Shown here one piece after another: positions 17,188 through 25,235 of a stretch of DNA of 64,000 nt (the first letter of the stretch is position 1; each line of letters starts with the position of its first letter). The notes under the pieces were generated by a model, which was given only the letters and a program-made list of their open reading frames with translations, searched no databases and was not told where the DNA came from. The stretch covers positions 620,001 through 684,000 of the forward strand of contig CAZCYV010000001.1 of the NCBI GenBank assembly GCA_964503145.1. The letters are read 5' to 3'. This stretch comes from RBG-16-57-11 sp964503145. GTDB taxonomy: Bacteria > Chloroflexota > Anaerolineae > Anaerolineales > UBA4823. Made by a program: the position numbers and the translations under genes.

Positions 17188-18818
17188 CTGAAAATGCGCT
17201 CCCTGCGCAGAAGGAAGTATAAAGGCGCGGCTGAGGCCAGCACTAAGAACAGCGCCGCCGGCGCAGCCTGAATATAAAACCCGTCGTTCGTCCAGATCCA
17301 GACACGCACGGCGAGCGTGTCAAAACCCGCCGGGCGCAACAACAGCGTCGCCGGCAGCTCCTTGAGCGAAGTCAAGAAGACCAGCGCGCCGCCGGCCAGC
17401 AGCCCAGGCAGGGTCAGCGGCAAAGTGACCCGCAGCAAGGTCTGCCAGGAATTCTTTCCCAGGGTGCGGGCCGCCTCTTCTAAAGTTGGGGAGAGTTGCC
17501 CCAGCGCCGAACCGCTGGCCCGCACCGCCTGAGGCATGTGGCGCAGCACGTACGCCAGCACCACCACCAGCGGCGTAGCGTACAGCCAGGGCAGCGCCCG
17601 GTTGATCAGCAGCACCAGGCTGAGCGCAGTCACCACGCCGGGAATGGCGTAGCCAATCTGGCAAAAGGAAGCAATGAAGCGCGACAGGCGAGAGGGGTGA
17701 CGGACGGCAAACAGGGCCACCGGCAGCGATAGCGCCACGGCCAGCGCGGCGGCCAGCGCCGACGTCCACAGGCTGTTCCAGATAAAATTACCGAAGCCTT
17801 GCGAGCCAGTCTGCAACACCGAAGCCAGAGTCTGCGTATCCAGCGCCGCTCGAAAACTCCAAGCCAGGAAAAGCGACACTGGCGCAAAAAGGCTGGCGGC
17901 AACAATCCCCAGCACCCATAGCAGGGCCGGGATGCGCCACCAGCCGAGCGCAACCCGAGGCGGCGGACGCCAGCCGCTTTCCAATTGGGTGAAGCGCGCC
18001 TGTCCCTGCAACCTCAACTCCGCCGTCAGGACCAAGACTGCCAGGGCGACCAGCACGCCGCTGAGCACAGACGCCGCCGAGCGATCGTACCGCCCAGAGA
18101 GTTGAACGAAAATCGCCGAAGAAAAGGTCTCGTATCGCAGCAGGGCCACTGTGCCGTATTCGGCCAGGGTATCCAGCGCCACCAGCAAGGCCCCTGCTGC
18201 CAGGCTGGGGCGCAACGCCGGCAGGGTGACTCGCCAGGCTACCTGCCAGGGGGAACAGCCAGAGACGCGCGCCACCTCCTCCAGCGAGGCGTGAAACGAA
18301 CGGAAAGCCGCCCCGCTGAGCAGATAGACATAGGGATAGGTGAACAGGCTGAGCACAATCGCTGCACCCCAAAATCCCAATGGGCTGGGCGTCGGGATTG
18401 GCCGTCCAAACCATTCCGCCAGCGCCTGCGGGATCAATCCGCCCGGCGAACGCAACAGCGCCAGGTAGGCGATCCCACCGATGTAAGAGGGGATGGCCAG
18501 CGGCATCGCCAGCAGCCAGCGCAAGGCTTTTCGCCCCGGCAGGTCGCTGCGTTCGGTCAGCCAGGCCATGCTGGCGCCGATCAGCAACGCGCCAACAGTC
18601 ACCGCCGCCGTCAGCAGCAGGGTATTGCTCAACAGCTTCCAGATGCGGGTCTGCAGCAGCCGCATCCAGGCTTCAGGCTCGGCTCCCAGCGCGCGCACGA
18701 AGATATAGACCAATGGGACAGCCACAAACAGCGCCACAGCGCCTGCTGCCAGCGCCAGGCGCAGGTTATACCTCCGAGGCGCAATTCGCAAAACAGAGCG
18801 AGTCAGAGATGCGTCCAT
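17184..18818 (-). CDS. fbpB: Iron(III) ABC importer permease, fused two-domain type (FbpB-like)
   Basis: 544 residues with about 12 hydrophobic segments in two homologous halves. Each half has an EAA coupling loop: EEVARVSGCSPWQVAWRVTL in the first and EEAARTLGKNSWQTLLRVTL in the second, which dock the ATPase dimer. Duplicated permeases of this length are typical of the FbpB/ThiP family. The gap to the binding-protein gene upstream is 52 bases. It overlaps the ATPase gene by four bases. Confidence 0.87.
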   Translation of the reverse strand: MDASLTRSVLRIAPRRYNLRLALAAGAVALFVAVPLVYIFVRALGAEPEAWMRLLQTRIWKLLSNTLLLTAAVTVGALLIGASMAWLTERSDLPGRKALRWLLAMPLAIPSYIGGIAYLALLRSPGGLIPQALAEWFGRPIPTPSPLGFWGAAIVLSLFTYPYVYLLSGAAFRSFHASLEEVARVSGCSPWQVAWRVTLPALRPSLAAGALLVALDTLAEYGTVALLRYETFSSAIFVQLSGRYDRSAASVLSGVLVALAVLVLTAELRLQGQARFTQLESGWRPPPRVALGWWRIPALLWVLGIVAASLFAPVSLFLAWSFRAALDTQTLASVLQTGSQGFGNFIWNSLWTSALAAALAVALSLPVALFAVRHPSRLSRFIASFCQIGYAIPGVVTALSLVLLINRALPWLYATPLVVVLAYVLRHMPQAVRASGSALGQLSPTLEEAARTLGKNSWQTLLRVTLPLTLPGLLAGGALVFLTSLKELPATLLLRPAGFDTLAVRVWIWTNDGFYIQAAPAALFLVLASAAPLYFLLRRERIFR

Positions 18819-18870
18819 AGGAGTTGAGTATGATTGGAGCAGCGGGTTCAGCAGCTTGCGCTGCTCTCTG

Positions 18871-19908
18871 TCAGGGCAATCCCACCCTTTCGATCAGGTC
18901 AAAAGTGGCGTCGAAATCGGCGACAGCCTTGTTGAGGTCCACTTCAGCAAAGCGCAGGCCTTCTAGCGGCTGGACGCCCTCGCGCACGCCGACGCCGGGC
19001 AGCAAGGGATACTCGTAATTCTCCTCGGCGAACAATTTTTGCCCCTGCGCTGAGAGCAGAAAATCCAGCAGCGCTTTGGCTGCAGCAGGGTTTTTTCCGC
19101 CCTTGACGATCGCAGCCGCGGTGGCGTTGCTGATCAGACCGATCTGTCCCTCGCCCTGATCCGGGAACACCACCCCCACCGGGCTGCCTTCGGCGAGTTG
19201 CAGATAATAATAATAGTGATTGACCAGGCCAAGCTTGAATTCGCCGGCGCCGACCGCTTTGCGCACATCGGTGTGGCCGCCGAAGAATGTGACCTGGTTA
19301 TCCAGCAGGCCTCTCAGCCATTCTTCCGTCGGCGCTTCGCCCAACAGGCTGCGCATCACCGCAATCTGCGCCTGCATCGAGCCATTGGTGGAGCCGGCGG
19401 CGGCAATTTGTCCCTTCCATTTCGGATCGGTCAGCTCGAAAATGGATTTCGGAGCTTCGTCTGCTGAAACCAGATCGGTGTTATACATGATCACACGCAC
19501 CCGCCGGGTAAGCCCCACCCAGACGCCCTCTGGACTGCGAAACTCTGCAGGGAGGCTCTCGGCGCCGGCAGGGCGATAAGCCTCGAAGACGCCCTGAGCG
19601 GCCAGGGATTGGATGGTGAATAACTCGGTGGAGATGAAGACATCCGCCTGGGGATTAGCGCGTTCTTCCAGCAATGCGTTGGCGATCTCGCTGTTACTGC
19701 CAGCCTTGAGCAGGATCTCTACTTCGGGATGAGCGGTCTTGAACGCATCCAACACCGGTTTGAGCAACGGCTCGGAGCGTCCGGAGTATATCACCAACCT
19801 GCCGCCGACTCCGGCCTGGGGTGCGGTGACCGCAACCGGGGCAGCGCAGGCCCCCAGAACAACTGTCAGCAGCGCCAACAGGGCGCTGATTCGATAGAAG
19901 TAAGACAT
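18871..19908 (-). CDS. fbpA: Iron(III) ABC importer substrate-binding protein (FbpA/FutA-like)
   Basis: 345 residues. A signal peptide ends near LGACAAP (lipoprotein-like). The mature part is a class-II periplasmic binding fold: RLVIYSGRSEPLLKPVLDAF, ILLKAGSNSEIANALLEERA, and LVNHYYYYLQLAEGSPVG, where paired Tyr residues match the ferric-ion ligands of FbpA/FutA. GGAG lies 10 bases before the ATG. The promoter region is shared with the divergent DtxR-family gene and contains palindromes that are good operator candidates, so iron-repressed expression is likely. Confidence 0.87.
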   Translation of the reverse strand: MSYFYRISALLALLTVVLGACAAPVAVTAPQAGVGGRLVIYSGRSEPLLKPVLDAFKTAHPEVEILLKAGSNSEIANALLEERANPQADVFISTELFTIQSLAAQGVFEAYRPAGAESLPAEFRSPEGVWVGLTRRVRVIMYNTDLVSADEAPKSIFELTDPKWKGQIAAAGSTNGSMQAQIAVMRSLLGEAPTEEWLRGLLDNQVTFFGGHTDVRKAVGAGEFKLGLVNHYYYYLQLAEGSPVGVVFPDQGEGQIGLISNATAAAIVKGGKNPAAAKALLDFLLSAQGQKLFAEENYEYPLLPGVGVREGVQPLEGLRFAEVDLNKAVADFDATFDLIERVGLP

Positions 19909-19956
19909 AATGTTTTCTCCATTGTGTGCTAAAATGCTTATGTCTCAGATAAAAGA

Positions 19957-19992
19957 TAGTATATACTAATTATTATATTTAGTCCAGACTAA
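19957..19992. promoter_or_regulatory. Palindromic operator candidates for the DtxR/MntR-type regulator
   Basis: Two palindromes lie in the 109-base divergent gap. TAGTATATACTA (19957-19968) is a perfect 12-base palindrome. TTAGTC-CA-GACTAA (19979-19992) is a perfect 6-bp inverted repeat around two bases. TTAG/CTAA half-sites are characteristic of DtxR, IdeR and MntR operators. Both sites are placed to control the importer and the regulator gene together. Confidence 0.6.
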
Positions 19993-20017
19993 TATTGTCC
20001 GGAAAGCCAGGAAAACT

Positions 20018-20710
20018 ATGGCGAAATCCCACCCAGAAACAGAAGAACAGCGCCCCACCCACACGGTCGAAGATTACCTGATGGCAATGCACGTGATGGA
20101 GCGCGATCACGGGGAAATCGTGGCTGCTCGCCTGGCGGAAATGTTTGGTGTGGCTCCAGCGACGGTAACGATGACGCTAAAGCGTATGGAGCGCGACGGC
20201 TGGATCTCTGGAAAAGGCCGCAAGGGCGTGCATCTCACCGAGACCGGCCGCGCCGCGGCCTACTCTGTCACGCGTCGGCACATGCTCGCCGAGTGGCTTC
20301 TAGTTAAGATGCTTAAAGTCCCGATATTGGAGACCCATCACGAGGCCCACGGCATCGAGCACGCCATCTCGCCCCAAATCGAAAAGCGGTTGGAGGAAGA
20401 ACTGGGATACCCGCAAACCTGCCCCCACGGCAACCCCTTCCCCGGTTGCGAGCATGTCACCCGTCAATGGCCGCCGCTCACCGCCCTGCAGCCCGGCCAA
20501 CAGGTCGTCATCCGCCGCATCCACGAATTTGCCGAGGACAACCTGGCGCTATTGCGATATCTGCACGAAAATGGCGTGTTACCCGGCGCCACAGCGCAGG
20601 TGGTAGAAGTGCTGCCTTTTAATCAAACACTGACCCTGCAAGTAGAAGAGCGGCAGGTCATTCTGGGGTACGCTTCTGCGCAGTATATCTACGCAGAAAT
20701 CTTGCCCTAG
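20018..20710 (+). CDS. DtxR/MntR-family metal-dependent repressor
   Basis: 230 residues. The winged helix-turn-helix covers about residues 15-80 (ARLAEMFGVAPATVTMTLKR, MERDGWISGKGRKGVHLTE). The dimerisation and metal-binding domain follows, with LETHHEAHGIEHAIS and CPHGNPFPGCEHV providing His, Glu and Cys ligands. The C-terminal 75 residues are a FeoA/SH3-like domain (VIRRIHEFAEDNLALLRYL, LPGATAQVVEVLPFNQ). These repressors bind DNA when loaded with Fe(II) or Mn(II). Transcribed divergently from the iron importer, it is the probable regulator of that operon; iron versus manganese cannot be settled here. Confidence 0.9.
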   Translation: MAKSHPETEEQRPTHTVEDYLMAMHVMERDHGEIVAARLAEMFGVAPATVTMTLKRMERDGWISGKGRKGVHLTETGRAAAYSVTRRHMLAEWLLVKMLKVPILETHHEAHGIEHAISPQIEKRLEEELGYPQTCPHGNPFPGCEHVTRQWPPLTALQPGQQVVIRRIHEFAEDNLALLRYLHENGVLPGATAQVVEVLPFNQTLTLQVEERQVILGYASAQYIYAEILP

Positions 20711-20805
20711 CAAGCGACCCAGTCATTGCAAGCGATGCGTTTTTAGCGCGGCGCGATGGCAGCCTGTTATAAGCATTATCCCCCTTATCATCCATTGCCA
20801 ATCGT

Positions 20806-22116
20806 CTAAAACGGCGTCTTGCAACCGCAGAGATCGACAGCCGCCGGAAGAGCGTATGGCGGGTCGATCAGCGAACTGGCGCGCCGATTTTGGGCTACCA
20901 ATTGCCCGGCTTTGAACACATAGAGCTTTTCAGCCTGGTCAACGATCGCCGCCGAGGGCGAGGGCGCATCCAGGATCACGAAATCGGCCTGGCAACCGGG
21001 CTGCAGGCCATACCCCTTCAGCCGCATCAACCTGGCCGCATTATAGGTGGACATCTTCAGCAGCGTTTCCAGCTCCTCCACGCTATCCATATGAGCGCCA
21101 TAGGCCAGTATCAGCCCCTCCTCCAGCAGGTCGAAGTTGCCCAGCGGCCGAAACGCATCCCGCACATTGTTGGAGGCATAAGCGACGTTGACGCCAGCGG
21201 CCAGCAGTTGTTTGACGCGCGTCAAACCTCGACGCACGCTATGGGTGTCCTCGCGCCCCAGGCGATACATGTCGGGCTGGCTGATCACGCTGATCTGAGC
21301 CTCCTGAATGAGCGCGATGGCTTCCTCTGCAACCTCTGGCAAAGCCGAGTCCAGCGCGCAGACATGCCCGGCGGTCACCCGTCCTTGGTAGCCGTTTTCG
21401 ATCACCCGCCGGGCGCAATAGACGACCTCCAGATCCTCCAGCCCAACCGACGCCGGAATCCCTAGATCGGCGTGCACATCCAGATCCACGTCCATTTCCA
21501 TCGCCAGGTCGATAGCAGCGTCGATGTGTTTGCGAAAATCCACCCCCTGACCGCGTTCCAGATTGCTGGCGCACCCCATGACATCCGCGCCATAACGAAA
21601 GGCGCTGACAAATAAATCCAGGCTGCCTGGCTGGCTGAACAAACCTTGTTGGGGAAAGGCGACGATCTGGAGTGGGATCCGATGGCGATATTTCTCGCGC
21701 ACGGCCACCAGCGCCTCGAGATGGCGCAGTCCCACTTCCGGATCCACATGGCATTGAGCGCGCATGGCTGTGACGCCGTGTCGACTGGCAAGCTCCACGG
21801 CTTCGCTCGCACGCTGCTCGATCTCTTCTCGCGTGAAACTTCTCCGACGCTGCTCGACGGCCTGGTTCAACTCGGCCGGGGAACGAAACGGCCGGGGTCT
21901 TCCAGGTCGAACCCAGTCATTCATCAGGGCGATATCCAAATGCACATGGCTTTCGACGAAGCCAGGTATCAGCAGCCTGCCTTTCAAGTCAAAGGTACAG
22001 GCCGCAGGATGGTCAAGCCCAACGCCGCGATCAATAATAACGCCGTGATCGACCGCCAGATCAATTTGTCCTGGACTATCCTGAACCGAAGCATTGCGCA
22101 GCAGCAAGTCAATCAT
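20806..22116 (-). CDS. CodA-like amidohydrolase (cytosine deaminase family)
   Basis: About 436 residues, TIM-barrel amidohydrolase. Metal ligands: HVHLD after strand 1, a conserved QIVAFPQQG, His in DLDVHADLGI, and AGHVCAL. N-terminal LLLRNASV and C-terminal QADFVILDAPSP are the usual small beta domain. In cytosine deaminases the strand-8 motif holds a catalytic, metal-binding Asp (HDD or SDN); here it reads ASNNVRDAFRPLGN, so that Asp appears to be Asn. The enzyme may act on another cyclic amide or have lost activity. ATG 22116 overlaps the serine dehydratase stop by eight bases, so the longer frame starting at 22137 is less likely. Confidence 0.75.
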   Translation of the reverse strand: MIDLLLRNASVQDSPGQIDLAVDHGVIIDRGVGLDHPAACTFDLKGRLLIPGFVESHVHLDIALMNDWVRPGRPRPFRSPAELNQAVEQRRRSFTREEIEQRASEAVELASRHGVTAMRAQCHVDPEVGLRHLEALVAVREKYRHRIPLQIVAFPQQGLFSQPGSLDLFVSAFRYGADVMGCASNLERGQGVDFRKHIDAAIDLAMEMDVDLDVHADLGIPASVGLEDLEVVYCARRVIENGYQGRVTAGHVCALDSALPEVAEEAIALIQEAQISVISQPDMYRLGREDTHSVRRGLTRVKQLLAAGVNVAYASNNVRDAFRPLGNFDLLEEGLILAYGAHMDSVEELETLLKMSTYNAARLMRLKGYGLQPGCQADFVILDAPSPSAAIVDQAEKLYVFKAGQLVAQNRRASSLIDPPYALPAAVDLCGCKTPF

Positions 22117-23335
22117 CGCCTTCAGACTCCAGATCATCCACCCGTCGCCGATAGGCAGCCGCCAAACCGCCCGAGGCAGTTTCGCGATACAGCGACGGCA
22201 GGTTATTCCCGGTCTCGAGCATAACCGCTACAACTTCATCGAAGGGGATCAAATGAGTTCCATCCGTGAACAATGCATAATCTGCGCAGTCCATCGCCCG
22301 GTTGGCCGCAAAAGCGTTGCGTTCGATGCAGGGAATCTGCACCAGCCCGGCGACCGGGTCGCAAGTCAAGCCCAGGTGATGTTCCAGCGCCATCGCTGCG
22401 GCGTACTCTACCTGGCGGATGGTCCCCCCCATCAGTTGCGCCGCCGCGCTAGCCGCCATGGCGCATGCCGCCCCTACCTCCCCCTGACAGCCGACCTGGG
22501 CGCCGGAAATGGAGGCATTGTGCTTGATCAGATTTCCGATCAGCCCGGCAGTCGCCAGAGCGCGCAGGATCGAATCCTCTGGGCAGCGGAAATATTCCTG
22601 CACATAACGCAAAACCGATGGCAACACGCCGCAAGAGCCACAAGTCGGCGCTGTCACCACCTGCCCTCCGGCGGCGTTTTCCTCCGATACAGCCAGCGCA
22701 TAGGCGTAGAGAAGCCCCTGCCGCTTTGAGTGCTCTCCGGCGGTAATGGTCTTTCGGTAAAACGCCCAGGCTTTGCGGGGCACATTCAAACCGCCCGGAA
22801 GGACACCTTCCGTCGTAAGCCCGCGGTCCATCGCCTCTAACATGGTCTCCCAGATCCTTTTCAGGAACGGCCAGATGTCTTTGCCTTCGCGCTCTTCGAC
22901 ATATTCCCAAAATGCCTGGCCTCGCTGGCCGCATCTTTCCATGATGTCCGTCAGCGTGTGCAAATCGTACACCTCTTCCTGTTTCGAGTGGGTACCATCC
23001 CCAATCGCGCCGCCGCCCAGGCTATACACCTGCCAGGGCTCAGATGTCCTTCCGTCGGCCAGGAGCGCCTCGAATTGCATGCCGTTCGGATGCAAGGGGA
23101 GCAACTCAGCAGGCTTCCAGATGATTTCCACCGGCATCGGGGCGAGCGCTTCCTGGATAGCAATATCCGTCAGATGCCCTTTTCCGGTGGCCGCCAGGCT
23201 TCCAAATAAAGTGACCCGGTACTTCTGAGCCACCGGATAGCGTTCTTTGAACACCTCGGCAGCTTTGCGTGGCCCCATGGTATGGCTGCTCGAAGGGCCA
23301 TAGCCGATGCGATATAGTTCACGGATCGATTCCAT
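22109..23335 (-). CDS. sdaA: L-serine ammonia-lyase (iron-sulfur L-serine dehydratase)
   Basis: Converts L-serine to pyruvate and ammonia with a 4Fe-4S cluster. About 408 residues, single-chain type. The N-terminal beta domain has IGYGPSSSHTMGPRKAAEVF, and the catalytic alpha domain has TAPTCGSCGVLPSVL, SGAQVGCQGEVGAACAMA and TCDPVAGLVQIPCIERN, which supply the cluster Cys residues and serine-binding loops. The frame is open to 23368, but the family N-terminus begins at ATG 23335. It is in one minus-strand operon with the deaminases and the racemase-family gene. Confidence 0.9.
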   Translation of the reverse strand: MESIRELYRIGYGPSSSHTMGPRKAAEVFKERYPVAQKYRVTLFGSLAATGKGHLTDIAIQEALAPMPVEIIWKPAELLPLHPNGMQFEALLADGRTSEPWQVYSLGGGAIGDGTHSKQEEVYDLHTLTDIMERCGQRGQAFWEYVEEREGKDIWPFLKRIWETMLEAMDRGLTTEGVLPGGLNVPRKAWAFYRKTITAGEHSKRQGLLYAYALAVSEENAAGGQVVTAPTCGSCGVLPSVLRYVQEYFRCPEDSILRALATAGLIGNLIKHNASISGAQVGCQGEVGAACAMAASAAAQLMGGTIRQVEYAAAMALEHHLGLTCDPVAGLVQIPCIERNAFAANRAMDCADYALFTDGTHLIPFDEVVAVMLETGNNLPSLYRETASGGLAAAYRRRVDDLESEGDD

Positions 23336-23419
23336 TCTAACGTCTCTTTTCAGGACGGCGAAGTCCACAGTCTCGAAGGACGAACTGACCGTCGCGCGAT
23401 CACACCGGTGATTCGCGTT

Positions 23420-23756
23420 TCATCCCAAGTCAAATCCTTGAGCGTAGAGGATCTGGCGGAGTTGATACCGCCCTTCCTCTGGAGGAGGCTTACAGGAACA
23501 CCGGGCATTCCTCCACCCAGCGCTGCCCACCACACAGCCTTCGCAATTCGCGTTTGCGCACGGGATCGACAATCGCGATCACGCTATATACCTGGCGAAA
23601 ACAAGTTGACGAAGCCCACTGGGCAGATTCGACAATCGTCTCAACCCACCCAGCCGGTATCGATTGGGCCGTGAATTTTCGGATCGAACGATGCGAGCGC
23701 ATCAAGCGAATTACAGGATTGATTTGCACCGAACTTGTTTGTCCCTCGACATCCAT
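23420..23756 (-). pseudogene. Nitroreductase-family gene remnant with internal deletion
   Basis: From ATG 23756 (GGGAG upstream) the protein starts like an NfsA/FRP flavin nitroreductase: NPVIRLMRSHRSIRKFTAQS, ESAQWASSTCFRQVYSVIAI, then RRLCGGQRWVEECPVFL, where a TAA at 23492-23490 ends it after about 88 residues. Intact members are about 240 residues. In another frame, directly after, GRYQLRQILYAQGFDLG ends at TGA 23422-23420 and looks like a family C-terminus. The middle, with most FMN contacts, is missing. The simplest reading is an internal deletion with a frameshift. It sits inside the operon between the deaminase and sdaA. Confidence 0.65.
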
Positions 23757-23760
23757 AAGG

Positions 23761-24192
23761 TCAATCTCCCTTATTCCAGACTCCAGGATGATCGCGGTCA
23801 AAATCTCGGAGCAGATCGATGAATTGTGGATCGTTCAAGACGATTACTTCCACCCCCTGGTTGCGCAGAAAATCTTCCGCGCCGCGATAGTTCTGATTTT
23901 CGGCGATAACCACTTTGGGTATCCCAAAGAAAACAATCGCCCCGGCGCACATTTCACAGGGCGACAGAGAGGTGTAGATCACACAGCGGCGAAAATCGGC
24001 GTTGCTCAATCCAACCGCATTATCGATGCAATCCATCTCAGCATGGCGGATGATGCTATTCATCTGCCTCTGCCGATTGCGCCCCCGCCCAACAATGACC
24101 CCATCCAACACCAGCACCGAACCGATCGGGACGCCGCCCTCCTGTATCGCCTGTAGGGTCTCTTCATAAGTAGCTTTCAGGTAAGGGTCCAT
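23761..24192 (-). CDS. Cytosine deaminase, Fcy1-like (CDA fold)
   Basis: 143 residues. Zinc deaminase motifs are complete: HAEMD with catalytic Glu, and SLSPCEMCAGAI with the two Cys ligands. The C-terminal half (FGIPKVVIAENQNYRGAEDF, RNQGVEVIVL, FIDLLRDFDRDHPGVW) matches the fungal cytosine deaminase Fcy1 more closely than TadA or guanine deaminase, including the Trp/Asp C-terminal region that caps the pyrimidine. The predicted reaction is cytosine to uracil plus ammonia. The start shares one base with the racemase-family stop (TAATG). Together with sdaA it points to nitrogen release. Confidence 0.8.
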   Translation of the reverse strand: MDPYLKATYEETLQAIQEGGVPIGSVLVLDGVIVGRGRNRQRQMNSIIRHAEMDCIDNAVGLSNADFRRCVIYTSLSPCEMCAGAIVFFGIPKVVIAENQNYRGAEDFLRNQGVEVIVLNDPQFIDLLRDFDRDHPGVWNKGD

Positions 24193-24809
24193 TATTTGCT
24201 CGTCTCTGGCTGATCACTCTTGTAGGGTTTGCTGAAGATATCCGCATAACCGAGCAACTCTTTATAGCCTGGTCGAGAATATGCCAGGCGCTTGCTGGTA
24301 CGCACACCGTAACCGATCAGTCCTTCCAGCAACTTCAATGCGCTCACAACGCCGTCCACTACCGGAACGTGAAGCTCGCTTTCCAGCTTCTTGTCCAGTC
24401 CGCTCATACCGGCGCATCCCAGGCAAATCACCTCTGCGCCATCCTGCTCTATCGCCTGCCGGGAGGCGTTCAGGATCATGGCATATGTTTCTTCGGGGCT
24501 GGCGGATTCCAACGCCAGGACGGGCATACCGGTCGAGCGGACAGAAGCGCAACGCTCCGCCATGCCATAATGTCGCACAGCATCCCACAGCAAAGGCTCC
24601 CATTCGCGGTTGGTGGTCACTACGCTGAATCGATGCCCCAGCATGCAGGCCACATACATGGATGCCTCTGCGATGCCCAAAACCGGTTTTTCCGTGATTT
24701 CACGCAGCGCGTACACAGTCGGATGATCGCTATAACAGGCAATGACGAACGCATCGAATTGGTCCAAATTCTCCAGAGCCACTTCGAGCGTCCCCGGTGA
24801 ACTGAGCAA
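24192..24809 (-). CDS. Asp/Glu/hydantoin racemase family protein, possibly 5'-truncated
   Basis: The visible part from TTG 24809 is 205 residues: DAFVIACYSDHPTVYALREI with the first catalytic Cys, FSVVTTNREWEPLLWDAV, and EVICLGCAGMSGLDKKLESE with the second Cys. This is the hydantoin-racemase/Asp-Glu-racemase fold. The frame is open further upstream to a TGA at about 24923, encoding a family-like QAINPKSGPRSIESIYDE, but contains no ATG, GTG or TTG there, and the usual first strand (NPN motif) is absent. It is therefore either started at a weak codon or damaged at its 5' end. It is the first gene of the deaminase operon. Confidence 0.65.
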   Translation of the reverse strand: MLSSPGTLEVALENLDQFDAFVIACYSDHPTVYALREITEKPVLGIAEASMYVACMLGHRFSVVTTNREWEPLLWDAVRHYGMAERCASVRSTGMPVLALESASPEETYAMILNASRQAIEQDGAEVICLGCAGMSGLDKKLESELHVPVVDGVVSALKLLEGLIGYGVRTSKRLAYSRPGYKELLGYADIFSKPYKSDQPETSK

Positions 24810-24923
24810 CTCATCATAGATGCTTTCGATCGAGCGCGGCCCACTTTTAGGGTTAATCGCCTGAACTTGTGTTCCTGATGCACGGGATATTTTACTTGCT
24901 ATCCCCCTAAGAGGAGGAAGAAT

Positions 24924-25235
24924 TTGTCATACTTTTTAGCGGATGAAAAGCATCCGTAGTTTTGCACTCTTGACACACCAATGAGTGGCCTGACTCGTTT
25001 CCTGATCAATCCTGCCTGGCCGGTGGGAAAACTGGCTGAAGCTCCTGAGAAACTGCGCCTGGTTTCCTCCAGCCAGGAATACGCACGGCGCTGTGGGGTT
25101 ACTCGCAAGGAACTGATGGGCAGCGATCAGTATCGACTGCATTCCGCTAATGCAATTATTCGCTTTGGGCGGCTGGATTGTGCTTTTACAGTATCCTCTA
25201 CCCGGGCCCGCCCTAAGAATCTATCCCCCGATTTT
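24924..25235. other. Intergenic region without a supported gene
   Basis: About 310 bases between the racemase-family frame and the convergent-facing end of the envelope operon. I see no convincing promoter for the racemase gene. An open plus-strand frame from ATG 24981 runs through this stretch and into the antisense of the next gene; its first 80 residues are not recognisable. A TTGACA at 24969-24974 has no matching -10. Confidence 0.4.
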
